Program-made: the position numbers and the translations under genes
Assembly: GCF_024649945.1 (NCBI RefSeq)
Contig: NZ_JANKMS010000001.1
Location: 992,001-1,056,000 of the forward strand
Origin: Flavobacterium panacis
GTDB taxonomy: Bacteria > Bacteroidota > Bacteroidia > Flavobacteriales > Flavobacteriaceae
Direction: 5' to 3'
DNA length: 64,000 bases
Shown here: positions 51,291-61,499 of the stretch, piece by piece
Position numbering within the stretch: the stretch's first letter is position 1
Layout: each line of letters begins with the position of its first letter
The notes under the pieces: generated by a model
Database searches by the model: none
What the model was told of the DNA's origin: nothing
What the model saw: only the letters and a program-made list of their open reading frames with translations

Positions 51291-53384
51291 CTACATTCCT
51301 TGCGCCTGAATCGCTGTAATGACAACTGTATTGATAATGTCATCAACGGTACAACCACGGCTTAAATCGTTTACGGGCTTATTTAAACCTTGCAACATTG
51401 GTCCGATGGCCAAAGCTCCGGTTTCTCTTTGAACGGCTTTATAAGTATTATTTCCTGTATTTAAATCAGGGAAAATAAGTACGCTCGCCTGCCCTGCCAC
51501 TTCTGAATCTGGCATTTTGCTTTTTCCGACACTTAAATCCACAGCAGCGTCGTATTGAATTGGACCTTCAATTTTTAAATCTGGTCTTTTCTCTTTTACA
51601 ATTGCTGTTGCTGTTCTTACTTTGTCAACCTCATCTCCTTTTCCTGATGATCCTGAAGAATAAGAAAGCATCGCTATTTTAGGTTCAATTCCGAAAGTCA
51701 AACTTGATTCTGCAGACGAAATTGCGATTTCTGCCAATTGTTCTGCCGTTGGGTTTGGATTGATGGCGCAATCTCCAAAAACAGAAACTCTGTCTTCTAA
51801 ACACATAAAAAATACAGAAGAAACTACGGATGAATTGGGTTTTGTTTTAATGAATTGTAATGCTGGTAAAATCGTATGTTGCGTAGTGTGTGCGGCACCA
51901 GATACCATTCCGTCTGCGTGTCCTTTGTAGACCATCATCGTTCCAAAATACGAAACGTCTTCCATTAAATCTCTTGCCATCGTTATACTTACGTTTTTCG
52001 CTTTTCTTAGCTCATAATACGTATTAGCATAATCTTCGTAAAGTTCAGATTCTTTAGGATTGATAATATTTACTTTAGAAAAATCAAATGTAATTCCAAG
52101 TTCAACTACTTTATTTTCAATTTGTTTTTTATCTCCAATAATTGAAATATCAACCACATCCATATCTAACAATCTTGATGCTGCAGTAATGATTCTGTCA
52201 TCATTTCCTTCTGGCAATACAATGTGTTTTCTATGTTGTTTGGCTCTTTTGACCATATTGTACTGAAACATTTTTGGTGTCATACCTTCAGCCACAAAAG
52301 TGATCAATCTTTCAGACAGCGCTTCGTTATCAACGTATTTCTCGAATGTTGTTATTGACGTTTCTATTTTATGTGTATTATTGGCATAAATCTCCGATTT
52401 GATTGAACCAATTTTGTTGGTAATATGATAAGTTCCGCCGTCAACCGCAATAATTGGCACAATCGCAGAAAGTCCTTCAATAAGCTTTAGAATGCTTTCT
52501 TCTGGAACAATATTTCCCGTAAGGATAATTCCTGAGATTGTTGGATAATTTGCAGATTCATTTGCTTGTAAAGCTCCTAAAATAATATCTGAACGATCTC
52601 CTGGAGTAATTACTAAAGCGTTATCATTCAAATGAACCAAATAATTATGAAGCTGCATCGCTCCAACGCTGTAATGTCCAATTTCATTATTTAAATAATT
52701 TTCTCCGAATAAGACTTTAGCATCCAAAACATTTACAATTTCCTGCATGGTTGGATTATTCAGGCTTGAAATAAGTGGAATCGTATTTACCAAAACATGC
52801 GAAGGCAAAGTTTTCTGTAAACTGCTCGTCACCAGCTCAATATTCTCAGGTTGTACTTTATTGGCAAAAACAGATAAAACTTCAACCTCTTTTAGTTTGA
52901 AAGAATCATAAACCAGATATAAACTATCTAGAAATTCTTCTAAGGTTTTCCCCACTCCAGAACTTACAATTATGGTGGGAATTCCAAGGTTTTTAGCAAT
53001 TAAAACGTTTAAATCTAATTCGATAGAAGTTCCTTCGCCAGTAAAACTTGTACCTTCAACCAAAACAAAATCGAAACGTTCTTCTAGTTTTTTGTATTTC
53101 TCTATTATTGTATCTAAGACCTCTCCAATCTTACCTTTATTCTTTTTCTTAATTAACTGGCTTTTGGTAATGGCATAAGCATCTTTAAAATCAATATCGA
53201 GGTTAAAATACGACAAAACCGTCTCGATATGATTGTCTACTTCACCATCAACAAAATCTTCAATTATAGGTCTAAAATATCCTACTTTGGCCGTTTTACC
53301 AATTAAGATACTCATCAACCCGAGCGTAATAATCGATTTACCACTATTGTAATCGCTAGTGGCTATATATATTGCTTTACTCAT
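51291..53384 (-). CDS. pta: Phosphate acetyltransferase
   Basis: 697 residues, the long form. The N-terminal BioD-like part (IYIATSDYNSGKSIITLGLM) and the DRTGG regulatory domain (about 215-320) precede the C-terminal catalytic domain (about 375-697; HRKHIVLPEGNDDRII, SGAAHTTQHTILPALQ, GPIQYDAA, NTGNNTYKAVQR). It converts acetyl-CoA and phosphate to acetyl phosphate, the substrate for ackA next to it. A -7 box lies at 53410-53417. Confidence 0.97.
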   Translation of the reverse strand: MSKAIYIATSDYNSGKSIITLGLMSILIGKTAKVGYFRPIIEDFVDGEVDNHIETVLSYFNLDIDFKDAYAITKSQLIKKKNKGKIGEVLDTIIEKYKKLEERFDFVLVEGTSFTGEGTSIELDLNVLIAKNLGIPTIIVSSGVGKTLEEFLDSLYLVYDSFKLKEVEVLSVFANKVQPENIELVTSSLQKTLPSHVLVNTIPLISSLNNPTMQEIVNVLDAKVLFGENYLNNEIGHYSVGAMQLHNYLVHLNDNALVITPGDRSDIILGALQANESANYPTISGIILTGNIVPEESILKLIEGLSAIVPIIAVDGGTYHITNKIGSIKSEIYANNTHKIETSITTFEKYVDNEALSERLITFVAEGMTPKMFQYNMVKRAKQHRKHIVLPEGNDDRIITAASRLLDMDVVDISIIGDKKQIENKVVELGITFDFSKVNIINPKESELYEDYANTYYELRKAKNVSITMARDLMEDVSYFGTMMVYKGHADGMVSGAAHTTQHTILPALQFIKTKPNSSVVSSVFFMCLEDRVSVFGDCAINPNPTAEQLAEIAISSAESSLTFGIEPKIAMLSYSSGSSGKGDEVDKVRTATAIVKEKRPDLKIEGPIQYDAAVDLSVGKSKMPDSEVAGQASVLIFPDLNTGNNTYKAVQRETGALAIGPMLQGLNKPVNDLSRGCTVDDIINTVVITAIQAQGM

Positions 53385-53409
53385 AATTATTTATATTTAT
53401 TCTAAATAA

Positions 53410-53417
53410 CAAATTTA
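53410..53417 (-). promoter_or_regulatory. -7 box of pta-ackA
   Basis: TAAATTTG on the minus strand matches TAnnTTTG, 25 bp before the pta ATG. A TTG (53441-53443) lies at 23 bp, the upper limit of known spacing. Confidence 0.5.
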
Positions 53418-53450
53418 TACAAAATCAAGTTTTTCGAAGACAAACAAACG

Positions 53451-54524
53451 TTAAAACCAGCGTCTTTTTTTAAAATAAATGATTAGGGCTATTACTAGCA
53501 AAAACATTATTCCCATTACAACAAAATAGCCATTTTGCATTTTGAGTTCGGGCATGTTTTCAAAGTTCATTCCGTACACCCCAACAATAAAAGTCAACGG
53601 AATAAATATCGCCGAAATGATGGTCAGCGTTTTCATGATTTCATTCATTTTTCGGCTTTGTTCCGAAAAATAAAAATTAGATGCGCTCTCTAAGGCACTC
53701 ATATCAGATTCAATCTGTTCCAAAAGTTCTAGACTTTTTTGATGCAATCTGATAAAGAAATTAAACGTTTCTTTCTGAATTAAGCCGTTTTCATCGTCAT
53801 CATCTTTCTTCGTTTTTAAATAATAAAGTGAATCTCGAAGTGGCACAATAGAACGCTTTAAAAAGTTTAAATTATCACGGTGATTTTCAATTTTTTCTAA
53901 AATAATGGGTTTAGCATCTTTTTTAGTTAAATTAATCAACTCTTCTACTTTATCTTCCTCGTCTTCGAGCGTAATGTAGAAATTCTCCATTACAGCGTCT
54001 AAAAGCAGATACAAGAGATAATCTACCTTTTTAGTTCGAACAATTCCTGCATGCGTACGTAAACGCTCACGAATGTGCGTAAAGAAATCGCTTCGTTTTT
54101 CTTGAAAAGAAATCAGAATTCCATCTTTCAAAATAAAACTAATTTGTTCTACGCTAATATTATCGGAATATTCAGAAGGAAGCAGCGATTTTATGTTAAA
54201 GAACAAAACGTTTTGTTGTTCTTCTAATTTGGTTCTTTTTGTTGTGTTTAAAATATCGGCAAGCAGGAAATCATCTAATTTAAAATGAGATCCGATAGTT
54301 TTGATGAGATTAATATCATTTAAACCATGAATATTAAGCCAGTTATTTTTGGTGTAATCAAAACAAGAATTTAAAGCCAAGACAGAAAACTTATCATATT
54401 CTACAACATCTGCATCATCATACACAAAAAGTTGCATTTCGGTTTCGTGCTCTTTGTGTGTACCTGTATACTCTAATGTGATGTGCTGAACCTTGCGTCC
54501 TTTTTTGTATTTGATCTTTCTCAT
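53451..54524 (-). CDS. corA: Magnesium/cobalt transporter CorA
   Basis: 357 residues. A soluble N-terminal funnel is followed by the long stalk helix and two C-terminal membrane helices. The CorA signature GMN is present in VGVYGMNFENMPEL (about 317-330), and the C-terminus ends in basic KKRRWF as in other members. It forms a pentameric Mg2+ channel in the inner membrane. It reads toward pta, with 66 bp between. Confidence 0.96.
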   Translation of the reverse strand: MRKIKYKKGRKVQHITLEYTGTHKEHETEMQLFVYDDADVVEYDKFSVLALNSCFDYTKNNWLNIHGLNDINLIKTIGSHFKLDDFLLADILNTTKRTKLEEQQNVLFFNIKSLLPSEYSDNISVEQISFILKDGILISFQEKRSDFFTHIRERLRTHAGIVRTKKVDYLLYLLLDAVMENFYITLEDEEDKVEELINLTKKDAKPIILEKIENHRDNLNFLKRSIVPLRDSLYYLKTKKDDDDENGLIQKETFNFFIRLHQKSLELLEQIESDMSALESASNFYFSEQSRKMNEIMKTLTIISAIFIPLTFIVGVYGMNFENMPELKMQNGYFVVMGIMFLLVIALIIYFKKRRWF

Positions 54525-54637
54525 TCGTGAAAATTTACAATAGTAATATTACGAAAAAGAATTCGAAGAAGAAATGACATTTATCAGTTTGTAGAAAAAC
54601 TGCGGTAAGATATGTTTCTACATTATTTTTTAGACAC

Positions 54638-54669
54638 AAAAAAACCGAGCCATTTCTGACTCGGTTTTT
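54638..54669 (-). terminator. Terminator after dnaK
   Basis: Stem AAAAACCGAG/CTCGGTTTTT (54640-54649 with 54660-54669) with T-run on the minus strand, 21 bp after the dnaK stop. Confidence 0.9.
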
Positions 54670-54689
54670 ATATTCAATTAAAGAGTAAA

Positions 54690-56573
54690 TTATTTTACTT
54701 CTTCGAATTCAACGTCTTCCACGTTATCTCCAGAAGACTGCTCTTGTTGTGGAGCAGCTTGTTGTCCTTCACCTCCTTGAGCGTACATTGCTTCTGTAGC
54801 TGTTTTCCAAGCTGCATTTACATTGTCTAATCCTTTTTGGATTGCGTCAAGATCTTGAGATTGGTGAGCCATTCTCAATTCAGTTAAAGCGTATTCGATA
54901 GCTGTTTTTTGATCGTCTGTCAATTTATCTCCTAACTCTTTCAATTGAGATTCAGTTTGGAAGATAGTACTGTCAGCTTCGTTTAATTTCTCAGCTCTTT
55001 CTTTTGCGATTCTGTCAGCATCAGCATTAGCTTCAGCGTCTTTTTTCATTTTTTCGATTTCTTCAGCTGTCAATCCAGAAGAAGCTTCGATACGGATATC
55101 GTGAGATTTTCCTGTTCCTTTGTCAGTTGCAGAAACTTTGATGATACCATTAGCATCGATATCGAAAGTTACTTCGATTTGAGGAACTCCTCTTGGTGCT
55201 GGTGGAATACCATCTAAGTGGAAACGACCGATAGTTTTGTTATCAGCAGCCATTGCTCTTTCTCCTTGTAATACGTGGATTTCAACAGATGGTTGAGAAT
55301 CAGCAGCAGTAGAGAATACTTGAGATTTTTTAGTTGGGATAGTTGTGTTAGACTCGATTAATTTAGTCAATACACCACCCATAGTTTCGATACCTAAAGA
55401 AAGAGGTGTTACGTCAAGTAACAATACATCTTTTACATCTCCAGATAAAACTCCACCTTGAATAGCAGCTCCAATAGCAACAACCTCATCAGGGTTAACT
55501 CCTTTAGAAGCTTTTTTACCGAAGAATTTTTCAACTTCGTCAGCGATTCTTGGCATACGAGTAGAACCTCCTACAAGGATTACTTCGTCGATATCAGATG
55601 TAGATAAACCTGCATCTTTTAATGCTTTAGCAACTGGCTCCATAGAACGTTTTACTAATGCATCTGATAATTGCTCAAATTTAGCTCTAGATAATTTTTT
55701 CACTAAGTGTTTTGGTCCAGAAGCAGTAGCAGTTACGTATGGTAAGTTGATTTCTGTTTCAGCAGAAGATGATAATTCAATCTTAGCTTTCTCAGCAGCT
55801 TCTTTCAAACGCTGTAATGACATTGGATCTAAACGTAAATCAATTCCTTCTTCAGATTTGAATTCGTCAGCTAACCAGTCAATAACAACTTGGTCAAAAT
55901 CATCACCACCTAAGTGAGTATCACCATTTGTAGACAATACTTCGAATACACCGTCTCCTAATTCAAGAACAGAGATATCAAAAGTACCTCCACCTAAATC
56001 GTAAACAGCAATTTTTTGGTCAGTTCCTTTTTTATCTAATCCGTAAGCAAGTGCAGCAGCAGTTGGCTCGTTGATGATACGCATAACTTTAAGACCAGCA
56101 ATTTCACCAGCTTCTTTTGTAGCTTGACGTTGCGCATCGTTAAAGTAAGCAGGAACTGTAATAACTGCCTCAGTTACTGTTTGACCTAAATAGTCTTCAG
56201 CAGTTTTTTTCATTTTTTGAAGTGTCATAGCAGACAATTCTTGAGCAGTGTATAAACGACCGTCAATATCCACACGTGGCGTATTGTTGTCACCTTTTAC
56301 AACACTGTAAGGAACTCTTTTTGCCTCTTCTTGAGTTTCAGCAAAAGTGTGTCCCATAAAACGTTTAATAGAAGCAATCGTTTTTGTAGGGTTAGTTACT
56401 GCTTGTCTTTTTGCAGGATCACCTACTTTAATTTCTCCACCTTCAACAAAAGCGATGATAGATGGTGTAGTTCTTTTTCCTTCTGCGTTAGGGATAACAA
56501 CTGCTTCGTTACCTTCCATTACAGAAACACAAGAGTTCGTCGTACCTAAGTCAATTCCGATTATTTTACCCAT
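54690..56573 (-). CDS. dnaK: Chaperone protein DnaK (Hsp70)
   Basis: 627 residues. The three Hsp70 signatures are present: [11 protein letters not shown] (residues 4-14), [14 protein letters not shown] and [13 protein letters not shown]. The linker is [14 protein letters not shown], and the C-terminus ends in an acidic [12 protein letters not shown]. It folds proteins with DnaJ and GrpE, neither of which is in the window. It is monocistronic: own terminator, and a promoter region with a sigma-54-like element and CTGACA boxes upstream. Confidence 0.98.
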   Translation of the reverse strand: MGKIIGIDLGTTNSCVSVMEGNEAVVIPNAEGKRTTPSIIAFVEGGEIKVGDPAKRQAVTNPTKTIASIKRFMGHTFAETQEEAKRVPYSVVKGDNNTPRVDIDGRLYTAQELSAMTLQKMKKTAEDYLGQTVTEAVITVPAYFNDAQRQATKEAGEIAGLKVMRIINEPTAAALAYGLDKKGTDQKIAVYDLGGGTFDISVLELGDGVFEVLSTNGDTHLGGDDFDQVVIDWLADEFKSEEGIDLRLDPMSLQRLKEAAEKAKIELSSSAETEINLPYVTATASGPKHLVKKLSRAKFEQLSDALVKRSMEPVAKALKDAGLSTSDIDEVILVGGSTRMPRIADEVEKFFGKKASKGVNPDEVVAIGAAIQGGVLSGDVKDVLLLDVTPLSLGIETMGGVLTKLIESNTTIPTKKSQVFSTAADSQPSVEIHVLQGERAMAADNKTIGRFHLDGIPPAPRGVPQIEVTFDIDANGIIKVSATDKGTGKSHDIRIEASSGLTAEEIEKMKKDAEANADADRIAKERAEKLNEADSTIFQTESQLKELGDKLTDDQKTAIEYALTELRMAHQSQDLDAIQKGLDNVNAAWKTATEAMYAQGGEGQQAAPQQEQSSGDNVEDVEFEEVK

Positions 56574-56623
56574 TTTTTATATATTTAATTTTTGATTTTA
56601 TTTTAATAACTCAGGTGGCATAA

Positions 56624-56640
56624 GTCAATCTTTGTGCCAA
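56624..56640 (-). promoter_or_regulatory. Sigma-54-like promoter of dnaK
   Basis: On the minus strand: TTGGCAC (56634-56640), a 5-base spacer, TTGAC (56624-56628). This fits TGGCAC-N5-TTGCA except in the last two bases. The start of transcription would be near 56612, about 40 nt before the ATG. TGTCAG/CTGACA boxes and two further GGCAC motifs lie upstream (56676-56735). Confidence 0.45.
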
Positions 56641-56816
56641 TATAAAAAACCAAAGTAAATTGTCAGTTTTGCTATTGGCACGACAATAATCATCTGACAA
56701 CATGACATTTTTCAAACCTGACAGTCGTGGCACAACCCTGTTTTTTATGTCATTTTAGGAAAGAGTATTCGCTTTTTTCTACAGGAAAATAAAATTTATC
56801 TTATAAATACTTTCTT

Positions 56817-56824
56817 TATATTTG
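56817..56824 (+). promoter_or_regulatory. -7 box of the TlpA-like gene
   Basis: TATATTTG matches TAnnTTTG. The TTG within it (56822) is in frame with the gene but too early to be a start. Confidence 0.5.
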
Positions 56825-56857
56825 AAAAACCAACTATCCGACATAACTTTAAAGACA

Positions 56858-58345
56858 ATGAAAATATTTCAATTAACGTTAATACTTCTGTTGCCTTGGT
56901 TTGCCATTTGTCAGCAAAAAAAAGAAAATATAAAAATCAGCGGAAAGATCAACGGAAAAATCCCTGATGTCATTGCATACACAATCCCCATAAACGGAAT
57001 TGACTTTTTTGGATTCACTAATTCTGTACAACCAGATCCTGACGGCAATTTTGAAATCAATCTTCACTCGGATAAAACCTGTTTTTTAGATTTAGTAAAC
57101 GGATTTAAATCATACGGAAGTTTGATCGTCGAACCCGGAATGAATTACAAAGTTTATATCGATACTGAAAATAAAGAAAATAAATTCCGAATAGAATCTA
57201 AAAATCAGGAAGGACAACAATTATACAATTTGATTCCTAACCGCAATATGATCGTTGGAGGACATTTTGAACTCGAAACAAGAAGTTATCAAAAGGACAG
57301 CATTGTTTCTGATATCAAACAAAAACTTAATCTAAGCTACCAAACCGAAATTACAGGATTTAAAAAATTATTAAACGAGAAAAAGATTTCAAAAAACTTT
57401 TATGATCTTGTTGAATCAGATCGGGATTATTTTTACAAAGGAGCTCAGGGAAGTTTGGCTTTTATCAACTTGCTAAATTCAGAAAGAAACAAAAACACAT
57501 TAAACAAAGAACAATATTCTGAACTTTGGTCAGCCATATTTCAATCCAATCCCATCACAGACCCAAAACTTTTAAGTTCGCCCTGGTTTTACTTTTATGT
57601 CGAAAATTATCTGCGTTATAATGAACTTCTTTTAGAAAAAGTAGCTATTTCTCAATTATCAGAAATTAGCAAACAAGGACTTATTCATACCCATAATATA
57701 GAAAACGCAAAAAAACATTTATCTGGCTTTCAATTAGAATACTACACTGCTTCATATATCTATTACAATGCAATTAATCAGAATTACGAAAAAGAACTGA
57801 TTACACTATTTGACCAATTTAAAAAAGAATACACTTCAAGTCGTTTTACTTCATTTTTAGAGCCTGTTATTATTCCTGTCATTAATTTTCATAACAAGCA
57901 AAAGGAATCTTTAAACGAAAAAATTAAGTTTGTAGAAAACACAGCAAGCTTCAATTCTGTAAAAGACGCTTTAAAAGAGCTAAAAGGAAAACAATATTAT
58001 GTAGATATCTGGGCAACTTGGTGCGGTCCCTGTAAAGAGGAATTTAAGCACAATGCCAAATTGTACGAATTGCTAAAATCTAAAAACATTACAATGGTTT
58101 ACATCTCTCTTGACAAAGATTTCAGAGAAAAACAATGGCGAGAAATGGCTCATTTTTACAATCTGGAAGGTTATCACATTAGAGTTAATGAAAAATTAGA
58201 TGCTGATTTAAGAACTTTAAATGGTAGTCAATCACTTGCTATTCCTTGGCATTTTCTTGCAGATGAAAACGGGATGATCATTAATAAAAAACTAAGCGGC
58301 CCTTCTCAACTTGAAAATTTAGAAAAACAGCTTATCCAAAACTAA
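56858..58345 (+). CDS. Exported TlpA/AhpC-type thioredoxin-like protein
   Basis: 495 residues from the ATG at 56858, which begins a signal peptide (MKIFQLTLILLLPWFAICQ). A beta-rich N-terminal domain (DUF4369-like; ISGKINGKIPDVIAYTIPI) and a helical middle lead to a C-terminal thioredoxin domain with the active site WATWCGPCKEEF (about 387-398) and the cis-Pro in SLAIPWHFL. These proteins of Bacteroidota are periplasmic thiol oxidoreductases. It heads a run of four same-strand genes with gaps of 11-34 bp. Confidence 0.9.
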   Translation: MKIFQLTLILLLPWFAICQQKKENIKISGKINGKIPDVIAYTIPINGIDFFGFTNSVQPDPDGNFEINLHSDKTCFLDLVNGFKSYGSLIVEPGMNYKVYIDTENKENKFRIESKNQEGQQLYNLIPNRNMIVGGHFELETRSYQKDSIVSDIKQKLNLSYQTEITGFKKLLNEKKISKNFYDLVESDRDYFYKGAQGSLAFINLLNSERNKNTLNKEQYSELWSAIFQSNPITDPKLLSSPWFYFYVENYLRYNELLLEKVAISQLSEISKQGLIHTHNIENAKKHLSGFQLEYYTASYIYYNAINQNYEKELITLFDQFKKEYTSSRFTSFLEPVIIPVINFHNKQKESLNEKIKFVENTASFNSVKDALKELKGKQYYVDIWATWCGPCKEEFKHNAKLYELLKSKNITMVYISLDKDFREKQWREMAHFYNLEGYHIRVNEKLDADLRTLNGSQSLAIPWHFLADENGMIINKKLSGPSQLENLEKQLIQN

Positions 58346-58365
58346 TTATATAAACTACTATTTTA

Positions 58366-59133
58366 ATGCAAAAAATCGCCTCAATTATTATAGCTCTTTT
58401 ATTTATTTTTGCCTTTCAATCTTGTAACAAAATAGAAAAAAACAGCAATACTAAAAACGTAGAAGTTGTAGACAGTCTGCCTAATCACAACTTTGAAACT
58501 GCTGATGAAGCATACGAAGAAAATGATCCGGAAGAACCCGAAGTTACTTATCCAAAAACAGGAAATAAATTGACCGATTTTCTTCCTAAACTTGATATCT
58601 ATGCTATTCAGTACGAAGCTGAGGGAGATTTAAACAACGACGGTTTAGCCGATGCTGTTATTGTATTAAAACACAAAGAAAGTAATACGTTAAAAAGACC
58701 AACGCTGGTTCTCTTGCGAAATGAAGATAAATCGTATCGTTTGGACAAAGTTTCTGAGATAGTAATGCCAGTTGAATACAATGAGTACGATTTTAAACTT
58801 TATGATACAGAAGATGTTATAATTGAAAATGGTGAATTACACATCAGTCTTTATGGAATGGGTCCCAGCGGTACATTTATAAGTGCATTTAAATACATAA
58901 AAAATGATTTTGTGCTTTACAATATGGAAACTTACTTTAGTGGCGCCGGAGGTCGTTCAGGTCTTTTTTATGATTTTGAAAAAGGAGAAATAACCGAAAC
59001 CGAAACCAATACAATGAAAGAAGATGAACCCACAACATCTCAAACTACCAAAGCAAAATTAAAATCTTATTTATTTGAAGACACTTCAATTATTGATTTT
59101 TATAATGGAGATAATACTCAACTTAAAAAATAG
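58366..59133 (+). CDS. Lipoprotein with a VCBS/FG-GAP-like calcium motif
   Basis: 255 residues with lipobox QSC at Cys20 (MQKIASIIIALLFIFAFQSC). An acidic linker (AYEENDPEEPEV) is followed by a globular part with EGDLNNDGLADAVIVLK (about 88-104), a DxNxDGxxD calcium-binding pattern like that in FG-GAP/VCBS repeats. The C-terminal half is beta-rich with GGRSGLFYDF. Function unknown. It follows the TlpA-like gene by 20 bp and precedes the antiporter by 11 bp. Confidence 0.8.
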   Translation: MQKIASIIIALLFIFAFQSCNKIEKNSNTKNVEVVDSLPNHNFETADEAYEENDPEEPEVTYPKTGNKLTDFLPKLDIYAIQYEAEGDLNNDGLADAVIVLKHKESNTLKRPTLVLLRNEDKSYRLDKVSEIVMPVEYNEYDFKLYDTEDVIIENGELHISLYGMGPSGTFISAFKYIKNDFVLYNMETYFSGAGGRSGLFYDFEKGEITETETNTMKEDEPTTSQTTKAKLKSYLFEDTSIIDFYNGDNTQLKK

Positions 59134-59144
59134 CTTTCACAATA

Positions 59145-60416
59145 ATGGAAAACTACAGCATCATTATATTTATACTCGCCATTGTAATTGGATTATCAGC
59201 CTTTGCTGACAAAGCAAAATTACCCTATCCTATTCTTCTTGTAATTGTTGGAATTGCGATTGGATTTATTCCAACGATGAATGAAATCGAAATTAATCCT
59301 GAAATTATTTTCCTGTTATTCCTTCCGCCGTTACTTTATGATGCTTCCTTTAATATTTCGCCGAAAGATTTTAAAACAAACTTAAATACGATAAGCACGC
59401 TCGCGATTACTTTGGTTTTCCTGACCACTTTTTGGATTGCTGTAGTGGCACATTATATGATTCCAAATATAACCTGGTCCCTGGCATTTGTACTTGGAGC
59501 CATTCTTTCTGCAACTGATGCTGTTGCTGCCATAAGCATCACAAAAGGATTAGGAATATCTCATAAAACAATTACCATTTTGGAAGGCGAAAGCTTAATA
59601 AACGATGCCTCTGCATTAGTAGCTTATCGATTTGCTGTTGCTGCCGTTATGGGCTCTGCTTTTATAATATGGAAAGCAACATTGCAATTTGTTGTACTTT
59701 TAGGAGGAGGTTTTCTAGTAGGTTTTGTAATGTCCAAAATCCTCTCTGTTATCTTAAAAAAGGTACACAAAAATACCAATGTCACTATTAGTTTTATGTT
59801 GTTAATGCCTTTCGTAACTTATTTAATTGCAGAACATCTGCATGTTTCCGGAGTTATCGCTGTGGTCATTTCCGGACTGGCAATTGCTCGTTTTAGCAAA
59901 AAAGTATTTCCCGAAAACCTTAAAAACAGCTCACGAAGCCTTTGGGACATTATCATCTTTTTATTGAACGGATTAATTTTTATCCTGATCGGACTTAATT
60001 TTAGATATGTACTAAAAGATATCGATGACGACATGATACTTCCCTACATTGGCTATGCATTCATTATTACTATCGTCGCATTATTAATACGATTTGTCAG
60101 GATATTTCTTCAAAAGATTAATCTTCAAAAAGCGTTTCAGAAAAACCGTGGCGGAAGAAGAAAAATCAGCGAAGATGCTCTTCTCGATTTTAATAATAGT
60201 ATTATTTTAGGATGGTCAGGAATGCGTGGTATTGTATCGCTCGCCATTGCAATTGGACTTCCCAGAGTGCTTGAAAATGGAGATCCGTTTCCGGAAAGAA
60301 ATGCGATTATCTTCATTTCTGTTGCTGTAGTACTTTTTACACTCATTGGACAAGGTCTTACTTTACCTTGGATCGTTAAAAAACTGAACTCAAAAAAAGA
60401 ACAAATAGAATCTTAA
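59145..60416 (+). CDS. Na+/H+ antiporter (CPA1, NhaP-type)
   Basis: 423 residues, about 12 membrane helices. Ion-site motifs: SATDAVAAISI (about 125-135) and ILEGESLINDASALV (about 145-159), typical of CPA1 exchangers. SGMRGIVSLAIAIGLP is near the end (about 357-372). It exchanges sodium or potassium for protons across the inner membrane. Unlike larger members it has no long cytosolic tail. Confidence 0.94.
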   Translation: MENYSIIIFILAIVIGLSAFADKAKLPYPILLVIVGIAIGFIPTMNEIEINPEIIFLLFLPPLLYDASFNISPKDFKTNLNTISTLAITLVFLTTFWIAVVAHYMIPNITWSLAFVLGAILSATDAVAAISITKGLGISHKTITILEGESLINDASALVAYRFAVAAVMGSAFIIWKATLQFVVLLGGGFLVGFVMSKILSVILKKVHKNTNVTISFMLLMPFVTYLIAEHLHVSGVIAVVISGLAIARFSKKVFPENLKNSSRSLWDIIIFLLNGLIFILIGLNFRYVLKDIDDDMILPYIGYAFIITIVALLIRFVRIFLQKINLQKAFQKNRGGRRKISEDALLDFNNSIILGWSGMRGIVSLAIAIGLPRVLENGDPFPERNAIIFISVAVVLFTLIGQGLTLPWIVKKLNSKKEQIES

Positions 60417-60450
60417 AACCAAATAAAAATTAAAACCAAAAAAATAAAAC

Positions 60451-60918
60451 ATGGAACAAGAACTAAAAAGCAATTTTGATGAATTTGAAAAATCTACAGT
60501 AATTAGACGTAAATTATTACCGTGGTGGATTAAAACTTTCTGTTGGATTTTTATGATTTTAGCGGTCTGCGGTTTGGCATCATTAATTGGAAATGCCTTT
60601 ACAGACAACGTTGAATTATCTCTTTATGGTTTTTCAAGCAATACTGCTTATTCAGGAATTGGAATCTTTATTATTGCAGTTATGGCGTTAAAAGGTTTTG
60701 CAGCTTATTCGCTTTGGTTTGAAAAAGATAATGCCATATCAATTGCTAAAATTGATGCAATCGTCGGAGTTGTAATCTGCTTAGCTTCCATGTTTATATT
60801 ACCATTTACAAGAGAAGATGGGCATTTCCCTTTACGTCTAGAAATTTTACTACTTATTCCGTATTATATCAAAGTAAACAAAATTGAGTACGAATGGGAC
60901 AATCGCGAAACTATTTAA
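60451..60918 (+). CDS. Integral membrane protein of unknown function
   Basis: 155 residues with four hydrophobic segments (FCWIFMILAVCGLASLIG, GIGIFIIAVMALKGFAAYSL, DAIVGVVICLASMFIL, and LRLEILLLIPYYI) and charged ends. It follows the antiporter by 34 bp and may be co-transcribed. No family recognised. Confidence 0.78.
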   Translation: MEQELKSNFDEFEKSTVIRRKLLPWWIKTFCWIFMILAVCGLASLIGNAFTDNVELSLYGFSSNTAYSGIGIFIIAVMALKGFAAYSLWFEKDNAISIAKIDAIVGVVICLASMFILPFTREDGHFPLRLEILLLIPYYIKVNKIEYEWDNRETI

Positions 60919-61005
60919 TTTAGAAAAACTGATAGATAACCAGTTAACAAAATAATCTTAACTTTATCACTATCAAGTTTTTGTACAATTTAAAACTTTA
61001 CAGCA

Positions 61006-61467
61006 ATGACTTCAAAAATTCTTTCCACAACACCAGATTCAGAAATCGTTACAACACGAGTTTTAAATTTCCCGCAAGAATTGGTTTTTAAAGCCTGGAG
61101 TGATCCTGAACATTTAAAAAATTGGTGGGGACCAAAAGGTTTCAGTAATACTTTTCATGAATTTAATTTCTGTGAAGGTGGTAAATGGAGTTTCATTATG
61201 CATGGTCCAGAAGTGGGTAATTATGCTAACGAATGCGAATTCATCAAAATAGACAAACCCAACCTTATCGCCTGGAAACGCCATTCCAAACCTCTTTTTC
61301 AGATTCTGACAACTTTCGAAACGGTTGCAGAAAATCAAACGAAAGTCGTTTTCAAAATGCTTTTCGAAACAGAAGAAGAATGCCAGAAACTAAAACCTTA
61401 CGTTGTAGATAAGAACGAAGAAAACTTTGATAAACTGGAAGTTGAGTTGTCTAAAATGAAATTATAA
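61006..61467 (+). CDS. SRPBCC domain protein (AHSA1-like)
   Basis: 153 residues, START-like fold. The AHSA1 pattern is clear: VLNFPQELVFKAWSDPEHL (about 19-37), NWWGPKGFSNTFHEF, GGKWSFIMHGP and TTFETVAENQTKVVFKM. Ligand unknown; such proteins bind small hydrophobic molecules or help Hsp90-like partners. It stands 87 bp after the membrane protein gene. Confidence 0.9.
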   Translation: MTSKILSTTPDSEIVTTRVLNFPQELVFKAWSDPEHLKNWWGPKGFSNTFHEFNFCEGGKWSFIMHGPEVGNYANECEFIKIDKPNLIAWKRHSKPLFQILTTFETVAENQTKVVFKMLFETEEECQKLKPYVVDKNEENFDKLEVELSKMKL

Positions 61468-61499
61468 TTATCAAAAAAACTTTAAAAATTAAATTCTTC

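Noticed and set aside
56690..56760. Plus-strand TGGCAC motifs as sigma-54 promoters for the TlpA-like gene
   Set aside because: Neither has a TTGC-like -12 element at the right distance, and a TATATTTG box stands in normal position before that gene.
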